A DNA stretch of 64,000 nucleotides from Chinchilla lanigera. Its lineage: Eukaryota; Chordata; Mammalia; Rodentia; Chinchillidae. The number at the start of each line of letters is the position of its first letter. The stretch's first letter is position 1. Position numbers and translations under genes: made by a program. Under the pieces are notes generated by a model that did not search any database, was not told the origin of the DNA, and saw only the letters and a program-made list of their open reading frames with translations. Positions 49,120 to 61,865 of this stretch are shown piece after piece. The stretch lies in the NCBI RefSeq assembly GCF_000276665.1, contig NW_004955417.1:12693507-12757506 (forward strand), in the 5' to 3' direction.

Positions 49120-50286
49120 CTTTTACTTATGCAGATCATTTCATTGCATGACATGTTATCTCCCATACTAAGGCCATTTCCTTGTTTTATCGCCATGCTG
49201 AAAATTTCCAATTTTTCACACCTATGCTCTTGTAATTAAAATCCAAATATATGAATCGTGTTCATTTACTTGTGGCAATTACTAATAATCTGGAATTTGT
49301 GGATTGAAATATATGAATTTTTAATTAATAAAGGTTGCTTTAATTAATAAGTTGTTCTCTAAAAAGGTTTGAATTTAAATTTCAGGGGGGTTGAGGCTTC
49401 CCTTCCAGTAAATCGGTACTTCTTAGGTCTACGTCTAATCTAGTAGCTTAGACCTTGTGCCAATCTGTTCTTCTGGGAACATGGGAGGCTCCAGCTCTCA
49501 GGGTCTCCAAGCACCTTTGGGATCACTTGCTGTGTTGCCCCTGCTGCTCTCACTGGATGCTCTCCTGTAGCATATTTAATACTTTTACTGTGTGTTAAAT
49601 AATCATGCGGGAGATTATAAGAGCTCAACATATTCAATAAGACATCAGGTGAGTGATGTAGCCACTAAGGATGTTTTTAGTAGGAAAAAAACCCCAACAA
49701 CAAATCACCAAGAATAGCATATTTTCAAAGCAAGCAATTTCCCAGTTGAAAAACCTAGCTATTAGAGCACGGAAAAAATGCTGGCCATAGCTTCCAAGCG
49801 ATGGGGGCTGCTTTTTATTCATATCAGTGATTTTCCCATGAGCTAGAAAATCCATCCTTTAGATGGTTTGCCTAGTGTATTTGAATACCTTTTTCATTTC
49901 CCTGAGCTCCTGGGTGCAGTAGCAGTGCAGGGCTTGGGGAATGAGAAGGCGCTTTCTCCAGATAGTCATTTATTGTTGCTAAGGGACGGGAAGGATTGGA
50001 ACTGGTGCACATGGATATAGGGTGTGCAAATTTATTCAGCCTGTGGAATGGCCTCTGGTTCATAGGGTGGATCTACTGGGAAAGTTGTGTTGGGTCTCCT
50101 TTCACTCCACGGAGGAATTAAGCTCTTGGCTGAATAAGTAGGATATTGGATAAGTCTTAGGCCTCTGGACATTTAACCTAAGATTCTAAAGTAAAATTTC
50201 TTATTCCCTTTCTTCTTTCCAGTAGCTTAGCTTTTGGCAACATTAGTATACTCTCTATTGTATTGAAATAAGAAGCTGCAGTACTT

Positions 50287-50382
50287 TTTTTTTTGTTTTT
50301 TTTTTTCCAGTACCGGGAATCGAACTCATGACCTTGAGCTTGCCAGGCAGGCACTGTGCCGCTGAGCTAAATCCCCAGCCCT
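50287..50382 (-). mobile_element. ID-like SINE, intermediate age
   Basis: Minus orientation, T run with one G, then cagtaccgggaatcgaactc and gccgctgagctaaatcccca. A perfect 10-bp target-site duplication, tgcagtactt, lies at 50277-50286 and 50383-50392. It lacks the ctccggtaccggg variant of the youngest copies. Confidence 0.95.
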
Positions 50383-51529
50383 TGCAGTACTTATTTTCAG
50401 ATCTAGTAGATGAATTTTCAATATGACCTTCTTGGTAATAAATGCTGGTTTATTTTGAATTAAAAATTTGAGTTTTGATTTTTGTGCCACCAGAAAAGTA
50501 AAAACAAAGCAGTCTTTCTTCTGGAATCATTTATTCACTTGTTATTAAATCCCTACTGTGTATTTGACCTGGGCCATTGGATTGATGACAGAAAAGTGAA
50601 TAAAGATTCTTTATTGATGCTGCATTATATATAGTGTTTCACATTGAAATTCTAAGCAGCATGAGCATTTTAGAATGGAAGAAATAGAAAGCAAACAAAA
50701 TTACTTTAAGTTAAGAGAAAAAAAAATTTTTTTTATAGCAATTTAGAATCTTATGTCTAAGTTCAAGGGGCAAAACATTAATGAAATGAGGTCAGAACTG
50801 AAAAGACAAAATTAGTGGAAAGGGGAAGAAGAACCAGGACTGAGGAAGGTTGCTTAGATCACTAAGCTTTCAAAATCTTCTGTTTCTCAATTAGTACATT
50901 GTGACCCGAAAGATGTAAATACATGACGTGGCTATCACCGGGCTGTGATACATTCTTCACATTCTCACTTCCCTTGCTAATTCTGGCATGAGAAGTTGTT
51001 TGCAGAGAACATGCTCAACAGTATATGGAGATACATCTAAAACAGATGTTCTTATTCTTAAGTAAATGTGATATGCTTAAATTCAGATCTGTTCCTTAAA
51101 CAAAAGTTAGGGATTCCTTAGAATATCTGGCAGCCAGTGGCTCACGGTAGGCGTGCACATGACCAACACACAGGTTTAGTACTCTGGTAATGAGAAGCCC
51201 ACAGAGAAGGGAGGCTGGGCTAGGGCTTACCATGATAGGTGGTAGAATATGATTAAGATTTTATAAGAAAAGCAAATGAAATGTTACAGTCACTCTTAAG
51301 AGGAAAGTGCTTTTGATTGTTTGGTGTGGGTATGCAGGGAGAGAAGGGAGATAAATCAGACAAGTATTTGTAAAGAAGATAGTAAGATGGTTTGAACATC
51401 ATCAAGGGGTAGGAGCTCAGCAAAAAAGAGGCTACAGCCATCATGGGTGAGGTAAGAGTGCGGGCAGTATCATGAAGGATAGCTTGTTTGATGCAGAGAA
51501 GCAATGTATTTGAGGTCTCATATTATGTC

Positions 51530-51718
51530 TTCAAATCAGCCCTTCTACTTACAGATACTGGCCTACATGCAGGTTAGCTGACCTTTCTGAATCTCTGATG
51601 TATTTAAAAGGAGGACAACAGTGTTGAGTTTCGCATTAGCATATATGTGTATGTAAAAAATGGTTATAATCTATGTAAATTTCTGGCACTCAATACATGG
51701 TAGCAGTTACTATAATAG
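51530..51718 (+). repeat. MIR
   Basis: Text ctgacctttctgaatctctg, atgtatttaaaaggaggaca and tctggcactcaatacatggt follows the 3' half of MIR. Confidence 0.65.
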
Positions 51719-53260
51719 GTAGTTAGGCTGTCTCAAACTTGGACAATATGTTAGAAAAGACCAGAAAAGTAGTTTGTGGTCAAATTTCGGGAGCTCCTAG
51801 GAGCTATTAGTTAAGGAAATTTCCTAGGCATTAGAAGGCCAAATACTTTGACTAGTGATTGATGTGCTTAAAGATTAGAATTGGAAATTTCATTCTGGTA
51901 ACAGTGCTGATGCCATTTCATGCAAGAGATCAAACAAAGACTCAGCACCATTAGGTATGAAATGTAGTGTCAGACACTTCAATATCTATCTGTATTTTCC
52001 CTTTCACAGTAATAAAAACTCTGATTTTTAACAGGAAGCAAAGCCGTGTTTTCCCATATTTCTTACAGCTATAAGTACCTGTGTGACTAAGTTCTGTTCA
52101 GAAGTATCAGGCAATGTTTTGTGTTTTCTCACATCTTAGCCTCAAAGATGGTTGGCGTAACATGTGAATTCTGTCTTCTTAGCATTTCTGTCCTTCTTCT
52201 TAGGTCACGTGCCATCTATGCGTAGTTTCTGCTTGGCCCTTCAGCATACTGGAGGGATGCGGTAGAGTTAGCCTGATAACTTCATGTAGTAGAATTTTTA
52301 TACCATCCCTTGACTTAATTCCTTTAGAGTTCTGCATGACAGAGAAATAAATTATCATTTTGAAGCTACTAGAGTTTGGAGATTCTGATAGAATTTAATC
52401 CTAAACAATTCAGGAATGAAGCAAATAAGCGAATTGGAGCTTAGTTTGTAGGATTTCAGGCGATAGGAGATACAAGAATACAAAGGAAGTATGCTTGCAG
52501 TAAGAGAGGGAGGATGGTCTGGGCTTGGGAACCAATCCACCTAGAGATGGTAAATGGAAATAAGTTTTAGGAACTTGGAAGGGAGGTCTAAGTTGGAGGT
52601 TTAGACCTGGATCAAGAAGTAGGTGTTCACATAGCTATGATAGTTGAATACATAGTAGGAGAAAAAAATTTCAAAGGATTGAAAAGGTGTCTTTTTACAG
52701 ATAGAGGAGGCAACCATGATAGTGAAGTTGGGCGGGAAGAGTTGTATGATAAGGCGAGGGATAAAAGGAAGAAGAGCTGAAGCTGAATTGGTGAGGCTTC
52801 TTTCTTTTACAAGTGATAGGAAATGTGGGGAAGGATAAGGGATGCAAGGTGTCTTATGGTGAAGAATGTAGTGATTGTGTATCTGCTTCATTAATGACTA
52901 CTGTGCTCTTTTTCTAGGGTTTGAAAGAAAACTTTGGTTCTTGCTTGGAGGATTGTTTTCCACTTTTAGTGCGTGGTTGGGGCTTTGTTGGGTTCTTCTC
53001 AGGTGAGCAGCTGTATATCACAGGGGACAAGTGAGGGAATTTCCAAAGAACTCCATGGAGGAAAGACAGACAGTGCTGGTTGGAAAGTCGCTTCATGGCT
53101 TTCAGAGCTGTAAGCTGCTTAAATGACAAACAGTGAAGACTGAGAGCTCATGGATGATGTGGGTGTTGGCTTCAAACAAAGTTACTAACACATCAGACTT
53201 GACGTATCTTCATACTATGTGTAATTCCTACTGGACTTCATGATGTTAGACTATATATTA

Positions 53261-53294
53261 ACTGCTTCTTGGCCTTTTGGCTAAGATCAAGTGT
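53261..53294 (+). pseudogene. Retroposed 5' fragment of U2 snRNA
   Basis: These 34 bases match the first 34 bases of U2 snRNA at 31 positions as I recall the RNA, including the uninterrupted run ggccttttggctaagatcaa and gtgt, which holds the branch-point recognition part of U2 and its stem I surroundings. The match stops abruptly after that. The flanks 53249-53261 and 53296-53308 agree at 10 of 13 positions and may be a decayed target-site duplication. No snRNA promoter elements were looked for beyond the immediate flank and none stand out; a 34-nt piece cannot be a working U2 gene. Confidence 0.85.
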
Positions 53295-54124
53295 TGGCTA
53301 TGTAATAAGTGTTTGTAACGGGCCATGGCCAGTAATACTTTTGTCTGGACATACACCAGATGTTTATTAAAGACAGTTATAAGAAGGATATTGAGAAATG
53401 TAAAGAAAAGGGTGGCTTGTGCAAGGGATAGGGTTGGAGGATGGAGGACATTGTTTCTGTCCCACTTCCTAGTAAACTTGTTCTCTAACCAGAGGCCCAA
53501 AGTGACCTAGGCACCTCGTGTGTCTGCCCTGCTCTAACTCCCACTCTTCAGGGCTGGGGAGTTTGCCAGCCATATCCTCTCAGCTGGAAAGGATAAAAAT
53601 ATTGCCATCTTGAAAGTTCTGCGAAACTTTATCCATCACCCCCACCCTCACCCCATGCTTTTCCTTCTCCCCAGTAGGAGAAGGAGGGTTCAGGCCACAG
53701 AAACTTCCAAGCCATACGCTGGACTCATCAGAAGTCTACTGAAGCAGGGGTTCTTAAGAGTTGCAGAAACCTCCCACAGGGTGTTGTGCAGAGCAGCAGT
53801 ATGTAAAACAGCTCTGTGTTCTATATTCTCAAAGTAGAACAATGCAGTTTAAGATCATGAGAGACCTGAAAGGGTCACAAACCATGACAACAAACCAATG
53901 TGCCATATCTTCCAAACCTACAGCAGTGCCTCAATACATGCTTGTCTGATGAATTTCAAGTAAATATCCTTCTTGCAAGAATATCTAAAAGTGCAGCCTA
54001 AATCTGCCTGGCCTCTGTATTTCCAAATGTAGTGAAATAAGCACCAAAGCAAAATGGAGGAATAGGGCGGGGAATGAGGCATAGCATGAGAAGAAGAGTG
54101 AGTCACAGCATGTCTCCCCATAAA

Positions 54125-54310
54125 ACATGGATTCTAAGTACTCAAATTCCAGTTCCTTTCATTGTTTGTTATATGATATTGGGCACATTCAGTGTCTATC
54201 ATTTTTTCTGGGTGGCAGTACCCACTTTATGGGATTGTTGTGATAAGTAAATAAAACTTATGAGAACATGCTTAGTGAATTCTAAGTGACAATTACAATG
54301 CTAGGTATTA
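54125..54310 (+). repeat. MIR
   Basis: Text ctcaaattccagttcctttc, ttatatgatattgggcacat and tatgggattgttgtgataag follows MIR order. Confidence 0.65.
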
Positions 54311-54447
54311 CTGATATTCATATAGCAAGAAAATTATGAAAAATGGAGCAGGCCTGGGAGTGGGGTCTGTGGAGCAAGGCATGAATGGAATGTTTGGGCT
54401 CTGAGCCTCAGTGTGAAGGGAAGCAGGTGACTCCATGGCATAGAGTC

Positions 54448-54655
54448 CTAATGATGGCTACCGCTTGTCACGGCAGCATGCCAGGCATTTTGTATGTTAG
54501 GTATTTTGAAGGCTCAGCGATTCTTCTAGCAAAGTATCATCTCCATTTTGTAAATGAGAAATCTGAAGTTTAGCCTGGTTATAAAGGTAACTGTAGGTGA
54601 TACTGTTAGTGTCAAAGCTGGATTTGAACCTTAGTCTCTCAGGTTCACATGGCAA
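54448..54655 (-). repeat. MIR, antisense
   Basis: Text catgccaggcattttgtatg, catctccattttgtaaatga, gagaaatctgaagtttagcc and gctggatttgaaccttagtc is reversed MIR. Confidence 0.75.
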
Positions 54656-55346
54656 CTCTTCTTCTTTAGGATTCAAAATAAAATCAACGTTCCCAGGATG
54701 TTAGCAGAGTTCTATTTGGTTTGAGCCCTTGAGAGGACTGGCCGTCTCGCTCAGCAAGCCCCTGTGAATCTGTCTGGAGTAGAAAGGAGGAAGCTGAGAT
54801 TAAATCACGAGAGTTGTCTCTGTCTTGAGGAGAGAGAGCAGAGGAGGCTCTGCACACATCGGTCTTCGCATCGAGCAGCACACAGATGTGGACCCAGGTG
54901 CCACCTGCCTTGTGCAGGTGAGCTCCAAGGACCTGTTTTGCTGTCTGCAGTCAATAAGCTGTCCTGGGGAGGGCAGTCGTTTATTGAGTTCCTATTTCCA
55001 CTCAGCTTCCATTCATTTGACTTTGGAAGGCTTGCAACACGCCCTTGCCTGTTCAACTGAATGTTTCCTAGAGTTACTGTGTGACTGATTCTTTATCTTA
55101 CTTTGTCAGAAATTCAGATACTGACTTTAAATAGGCCCATGGGGTTAGAGAACTGTTAGAGAAAGCACAGACATGAAGGAGAGGTTAAATGTTTCCTAAA
55201 CTTGAGTTTAGGAAAACTTCTCATCTTTCAGTAGTGGACATAATAATGGAAATATTGTATATCTTTTCAAGTCATTCAACAAGTATTTAAGAGCTTACTG
55301 TGTATGTTGTAGGATGAATACTAGTGCTAAATGGACAGAAGTTTAT

Positions 55347-55456
55347 TTTTTTTTTTTATTTTTATTTTTTTGGTTTTTCTCCGGTACCGGGAACCGAACT
55401 CACGACCTTGCGTTTGCCAGGCAGGCGCTTTGCCGCTGAGCTAAATCCCCAGCCCC
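55347..55456 (-). mobile_element. ID-like tRNA-derived SINE, young copy 3
   Basis: Same young subfamily as 10657 and 27510 (ggtttttctccggtaccggg). The 12-13 bp duplication gacagaagttta lies at 55334-55345 and 55457-55468. It has three T in the variable run before gccgctgag and one gcgcttg to gcgtttg change. Confidence 0.95.
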
Positions 55457-55469
55457 GACAGAAGTTTAT

Positions 55470-57685
55470 AAATCATGCCTGTCCTAGGGAGTAGGGTGGT
55501 GGCCTTGAGTGTGACATTATTGTTTTGGATGCAAATCGAAGCTTTTGCGAAAAATGTAAATTTTTTCTCTTAGAAGACAGGAATTGCATTTGTTTTGTTC
55601 ATGGATGTAACATCCACTGTCTCACACAGAATCTAGCTCAGTTAGGCCATTAATAGGAGCTTTTATTTTAAATTGGCATAATGTTTCTAATTGCATGATA
55701 AATGGCCAAAATGAGTCAATATACTGTATGAGTTCCTTTTCTCTCTTTTAGTGAGCTAGAAGTTTTCAGTGTCCAAAATCTACAGGGTACCCAAATGTTT
55801 AAATTCTGGTAATTGGTAGATGTACTTAGTCACAGATTTGATGAATGACTTATCTTTAATAAAAGCAGAAGGTACATGACAAGCCCAGCAAATTATTGGC
55901 AGTTTTAACCCATTATACGAGGCAGCTCAAGAAAATGTCTCAGCAAATGAGACTTATTAGATTATATAGTCTTCCCGGAAAACAACTAGGAAAAACTTTT
56001 AAAATGACATACGTTTTGTTATTTAAAAGCAGAAATTACCTGTACAGTGAGTAGATTATGGAGATTGGATTAGATATCTAATGGTATTTTTATATAATTT
56101 TGATAGATAAAGTTCCAACCTGCTAGATGTTAGAAACACTGAATTTATGTTCCCCAAAATTAAAGAATGAATTCCAAAGAACAGCAGAAGTTATGGTTAG
56201 AAAAATGTGCTGAGGAAGATAGCTCCTGTGAGAGCAGGGGACTCAAAAGTGAGTTGCCAATGAGCCCACTTCTCAAAGGAAGTTTTACAGAGCAAAACCA
56301 TGAGGTGAGTACAATGTGCACCAAGACTATCATCAACCAATAAGATTACAAGTATACCTACTGGGGTAGTATTGATCCAGTGGGGAAGCAGATCACTTAG
56401 CAAGTGTGCATGGAGAGAACAAAGACTGCGTTAGGAAGAGATGGATCAGGAGATGGTGCTCACCCACGTGGGTGACTGACGTCTATTTAGACTTACTGGA
56501 CCAGGTGATACCACTTGTTCCCTGGGGAGACATGTAGGTCTGGTCATTCTGCCTTTATCTTGAGGCCTGGCCTGCAACAGTGTGCCTCTAGTCACAGTGA
56601 TAATGTGTTCTCATCCTCTGTACTGGCTCCCTCGAGGGCCCAGCCCTGTTTGAGTGCTTACAATATTTTACCTAACTTAATTGTCTATAATAATTTGACA
56701 GATTTGTAGGTGTCAATTTCTCACAAAAGTTAAATTATAGCACAAAAGGTAGAAAGAACGGGTCTCTATTTGATTAACTTCCATCAGTTTCGGATGATTT
56801 TCCTTGCTCTTCCCTTTTAAAATTCAGTCTAAATTTAAAGCTGTACCTCACCACAGTATTTATGAAACAGATTAAATCTTATAGAATGTTCCAATGCAGT
56901 TGGAAACCACAGCAAGTACTACAGGTTTTATGCTTGAAAAGTGTTCTAATCCATGATGGATTCAGAATTATTGCTAGCGGATTCTTGAATCTTTAGGCTT
57001 AGACCTTAAGAACGCACTATCCAGATGTTTATAAAATGCCTTTTTTACTAATATCCTATGTATACTTTGACTTTGCAGTTAAAAATGCATTTGCTTACTT
57101 CAAAATACCAGATGAAAGTATTTTACCTCAACTAAATAGTATACGTGAGCTGCCCAACAGTCCGTCACTGCCATCCCTTCTGACTTATAGGGATTTATTA
57201 CCTATCATCACCCATTTTCTCCATGACACAAGACAAGAATTCAGTCTGTTTTGTGGCATTTCATGTGAACGTTAAATTCTTCGTGGTGCTTCTTATACCT
57301 CCCTTTGCTTTTCTGTTTTATTTCAAATGCAGTTTCTCTTTGAAAGAAAAGTTTAATTCATCCATTTCTGCAAAATGAATGCAGGCACACCCACTAATTC
57401 CTCAAAACTCAGCAGCAAATCTAATCCTTTGAAAATCTGTCTGCTTAGCTCATCACTGTGAATCTGTACAATGCTACTTCACAAAGGGTGTTTATAGAAA
57501 GGAATATAAAAAAGGGAAATAAGACAATATTAGAGCTGACATTTTACATTCAAGTTGGGAGGTTAAAAAGGCAGCTGAATGTACAGCTTTTTAAACGTAC
57601 ATCTGGCATTTTCACCTGAAATTTAGAACATCATATAGGTTCATGTTATTTTAGCTTAAAATGCTTCATTCTTTTTTCTGATTAT
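55470..57685. other. No recognisable element
   Basis: Unassigned AT-rich intronic sequence with no gene or clear repeat seen. Confidence 0.45.
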
Positions 57686-57689
57686 ATGT

Positions 57690-58460
57690 GTAATATTGCT
57701 CTTCTTACAAATTTATCAAATGTAAAAATGTTTTAAAAAATCATGATCTTACCATTCAGATAAACCACTTTTATTTTTCTTCTATTTTTATCATGCCATG
57801 TTGTGCTACATAAATCTACATATTTACAAAATTGGTGTACAAGTATATGCAAAATTTTTTGTTTGTTTGTTTTTCTTCTGGTACAGGGAATTGAACTCAT
57901 GACCTTGCACTTACCAGGCAGGCGCTGTGCTGCTGAGCTAAATCCCCAGCCTCTATGCAAAATTTTGAAACATGTTTTAAACATTTTTCTCATAGTGTTA
58001 AATATTCTCCAAAATATGGCTTTTGGGGGCTAAAGTTATCTGTTATGACTGTAACCATCTTTTGTAAATCTTTTCTGTCAAATCCAAGAGGAAAAGCATT
58101 CTCTTTTTTCCTCTGTTATCCAAATGTTATTTCTATTATCCCCTATTCCTTGTAGTCCTTGTGCACAAAATTTCATACAGCTTATCATCATTTATATCCA
58201 ACATGGCATGTCCTTTATATGACATCACATTTTTTGCGTTACTTCCTAGACTTCGTAATTAACATTTCAATGACTGTAAAATATTCCATTGAAATTGAAC
58301 ACCATAATTCATACCACGATATCTCATTATTGAGTTTTTAGTTTGTTGTAATTTTTAAAAATGCTGTTGGGATAAATCATTTTTAAATTCTTTTTAAACA
58401 AATGTACATCTGATCAGGATTGCTGTGTAAGTAACTCCTACGTCTAAATGTATATCCTAA
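57690..58460 (-). mobile_element. Old L1ME-type fragment, antisense, with nested SINE
   Basis: Text such as actgtaaaatattccattga, caccataattcataccacga and atgctgttgggataaatcat matches reversed ancient L1 3' ends. The ID-like SINE at 57859 interrupts it with a target-site duplication, so this L1 is older. Confidence 0.65.
57859..57953 (-). mobile_element. ID-like SINE, intermediate age
   Basis: Minus orientation: a tttg-rich tail, then ctggtacagggaattgaact and gctgctgagctaaatcccca. A perfect 13-bp target-site duplication, tatgcaaaatttt, lies at 57846-57858 and 57954-57966. It is nested in an older antisense L1 fragment, which dates it as the later event. Confidence 0.95.
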
Positions 58461-59324
58461 CACAGGCACCAGTAAATGAACATTTCCAGTGTTTGTCATT
58501 GGAAATTGTCCTTAGAATCCGCTGATGAGTCACAAATGAAAACTCAGTCTCATTATTTTAGAAGATACCTTGTTTTAGTCCCAAATCATTCATTCATCAT
58601 ATCTGGCTGTGTCCAAAAATCAATTCTAATTTTAAAGCACCAAATTTTGCCTTTATGTAGATCATTTGGAAGGCTGCTGGATGGTCTGAAGGCAATTTGA
58701 AAGGAAAAATTCCCCAAATGTCTAGAACAATGGATCATTACTGCAGTAATGGTAGAGCATACTGTAGTGCTGGGTCTGGAGGGATAACTCTCCTTCTGTT
58801 ATGTGAGAGTAGTTTTGTGGCTGCAATTATTAAGTCTTTAACTCGAGGGTCACACTTGGCATGACATACCTGTCAGTTTCTTAAGAACAGGGACGGATTC
58901 TTTCATGACACTTCCATTAGTGGTGTACACATGAGGTATACCTGTGTGTGTTTGCGAATGACTCTGTAGAAGTGAGTGTCCTACTGAGAGTACTTTTTTT
59001 CCCATGGATAAGGACCGATCTTTGAATAAAACCTTTCTTCTCACGAAGACTTAACCTCTCCAATACTCTAGACCAAGAACCTTAATATCACCTTGGAATT
59101 GGTTTGCAATGAAAGTTTCCTGGCTTCTACTGAATCGTAAATTCTAGAGGTTGGATCCAGCGGTCCGTTTTAGCAAACCCTCCATGTTATTCTGCTGGTA
59201 ATACATGATCAGCGAATGGTCAAACTTGCCTGGAGGAAAGCTGAGAGGGAAGTTCAAAAAGATGATGCTATGATGAAAAGAAGTTGCTGTTAATGGGCCA
59301 CAGGTTGGGAAATAGAACAAATGT

Positions 59325-59475
59325 TGTTGGAGTGCCTAATATGGACCAGAAATCGTGCTAGAGACAGTGGAGACACAAAGGCAAAAAGATGCTGTCTCAG
59401 TTCTCGTGGAGCTGATGGCTTGGAAGAATGAAGATACATAAATGAGTGTAAGACTTGTAAATAGATACAAGGCTG
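59325..59475 (-). repeat. L2-like fragment, antisense
   Basis: Text gagtgcctaatatggaccag, gtgctagagacagtggagac and ctcgtggagctgatggcttg is the reversed L2 3' end, with changes. Confidence 0.6.
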
Positions 59476-59779
59476 TGTGGTATTTCAGCATAAAACTGTG
59501 CGCATCACAAGAGCAAAGACGATGACAGTCACCACTTCTGAACCAGGCGTCATGGCAGGCACTGTGCAAGTGCTACACATTACCGCACATTATTTCTTTC
59601 AATTTGCCTGTCAGAAATAAAAGATTCACAAATATTGTGCGTCCTGAAGAGGTTCTCCTAAACCTGCCAAGAATAAAAGTCTGGTCTCAAACATCACCAT
59701 TTCTTGTTCAGAATGCTTGAGCTAGTAATGGATTCTGTATTTGTCAGGTCTCTTCAGGAATGAGTCTTTTGGCACCTAT

Positions 59780-59890
59780 CTCAGAATCAATGTGTGAAGA
59801 TTAAATAAGGTAGTGTATGAAGTTGTTCGGCTCAGCCGGTGTCACAGACATGCCGTAAATAGTAATTATTTTTATTGCTATTAGCAGTTG
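59780..59890 (+). repeat. MIR 3' part
   Basis: Text tcagaatcaatgtgtgaaga, ttaaataaggtagtgtatga and catgccgtaaatagtaatta is the 3' half of MIR, ending at the ATC microsatellite. Confidence 0.55.
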
Positions 59891-59920
59891 TCATCATCAT
59901 CATCATCATCATCATCATCA
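59890..59920. repeat. (ATC)n microsatellite
   Basis: Ten uninterrupted atc units between two MIR-derived segments. Confidence 0.97.
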
Positions 59921-59944
59921 GAATGGTGAGCAGCACCATGGTAA

Positions 59945-60180
59945 GATTCAAGTGTTAAGAGCATGACTTGAACTAGATTACAAAGGCTCGATTCTGGCTT
60001 TGTCAGATTCTAACTGTGTGGGCATGGCTTAGTTCCTTGTATTTTAGTTTTCTAAAATAGGGACAATTCAAGTCCTTGTTGCATAGGACTGTAGTACTTG
60101 TGAGAGAATTAAAGCATGTAAAAAGCAGATCAGTGGCAGCCATACAGCACAGGCTCAGTAAGTGCCAGTGATTATTGTCA
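59945..60180 (+). repeat. MIR, nearly full length
   Basis: Text gttaagagcatgacttgaac, ctcgattctggctttgtcag, taactgtgtgggcatggctt, gtgagagaattaaagcatgt and ggctcagtaagtgccagtga covers almost the whole MIR consensus order. Confidence 0.88.
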
Positions 60181-60410
60181 TTGATTGACTTAGATCACTC
60201 TGTAGACTCTTAGGAGGCCTAACAGCTCTTTGGGGTGTTTTATGGTTTTGACGGGATGCTGTGTGCTTTGAGGGTTGATGCAACAACTCCTTCGTTGTCT
60301 CCTGTCTTTAAATCTATGGGGTCAGAACTTACTACAGAGTTCTCCATGATGGCTAAAACTAATAATAAGAAAAAAGCTGGTACCAAACTAAAATGTAAAA
60401 TATTCCTATG

Positions 60411-60537
60411 GAGCTGGGCTTATTGGCACACACCTGTAGTTCTAGCTATTTGGGAGGCTGAGGCAGGGGTATTGCTTGAGGCCTGCAATTAGAAGCCAGC
60501 CTGGACAGCATAGGAATACACTGTATCAAAAAAAAAG
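60411..60537 (+). mobile_element. B1-like (7SL-derived) SINE without internal duplication
   Basis: Gagctgggcttattggcaca, then tgggaggctgaggcaggggt and gaagccagcctggacagcat, with a short A tail around 60528-60536. The segment after ccagcctgg runs straight to the end, so the 29-bp internal duplication typical of rodent B1 appears to be missing. This resembles proto-B1 or a FLAM-like monomer. Confidence 0.88.
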
Positions 60538-60769
60538 CCAAAAGGAGGAAAATTTGAAATCAAACCAAAGTTCATTCATTTTCACTTCATGGAAATATAT
60601 CATCTGAGCAAATATGCTGATAATGATGCACAGATGCTGTTTGTATATATTGTTCTGTCCTTTGAAGTTGCTAAGTACTTCACAGAGGCTTCACCTGTGC
60701 TAGCCAACTCTTCAGAATTAATTATTGCCTTTCGGTACCACTGTGTGGGACAGAGATCTCACATGTGAC

Positions 60770-61865
60770 TTTTGTAAGGACTAGAAGACTGAAATATGTA
60801 TCAGTTACCTCTGAGGGTAATAAGAGGTACACAAATGTGAATAAACAGTTAAAACACTGCCAGATGTGTAGGGAGATTCCTTGAACACAATGTGATTGGC
60901 AGCAGGAACTATTAGCATTCCAATTCTGCCTGAATCGAATGTTGCCCGGCTGGCACTGCAGAAGGTTTTAGCGGCAAGTATATTCTGTAACTGACAGTGG
61001 AGGAAAAACACTGATACTTTTCTGTGAATTTGGCACAGGTGCTCAAATGTCTCTGAGTTTGAACTGCAAGTATTCAAATTGCTAGTGTGGTAGTTGCAGG
61101 CTTTGCTTCCAAGTTTTTTGCCACGGTGGCTCATACTTTTAAGAATTTAATTCTGTTTACTGGTAATGCTGTGGCTTGCTTGATTGCAGTTTAACAGGAC
61201 GATTGGAATTTTTCAAAGAACCAAGTGAACATTAGCTTAGCTGACATCACTATGAATTCATGTTCAACCTTTCTCATGTCTGTACTGTGTTCAGGTCTTT
61301 TCTTCTTACATTATTTCATCTCCATGGTTCCACATATTGCTTTTGGGCATTTACATGCCAAAAGTCTCCCATTTTGCTGCTACATCTTCTGAAGTTCCTC
61401 TGATTTCCTCTAGAGATGTTGTGGAAACATTTATACACAGAGACATGCAAACATCTCAGTACATATGATTTCTTTTTTATATTGCCAAGGAATTTCTTCT
61501 TCAAAGCAAAACCACCAGAACAAAGTAAGATTTTTAAAAATAGATTTTGCTGCGTATTGGGAGGTTTCACTCTAGAAAGATCAAACTAATTTACAGTGGC
61601 AGTAGCATGGGATATCGTACAATTTTTCCCACAGTTCAGTTCACAAAATATTGGCTTTTATTTTAATTTAGGCATGTTATGGTTTCTTACAGTAATTATA
61701 ATTTGGATCTGTTTACTTGATATGATACATTCATGAAAGAAAAAGTTTAATATTTATAACTTAAAAATATATAAGGCAATGATATATATTTACTTTGGCC
61801 ATTGCAAACATTGGGAATGGATTTGGCTCCATATAAAAGATAATTTGAGTAATGATGGCTATAGT
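60770..61865. other. No recognisable element
   Basis: Unassigned sequence. Minus-strand frames of 109 and 84 codons at 60805-61134 and 61316-61570 match no known family. Confidence 0.45.

Noticed and set aside
61594..61625. Possible U4 snRNA-like piece (acagtggcagtagcatggga)
   Set aside because: Only about a dozen bases resemble U4 and the match does not extend. Chance is sufficient.
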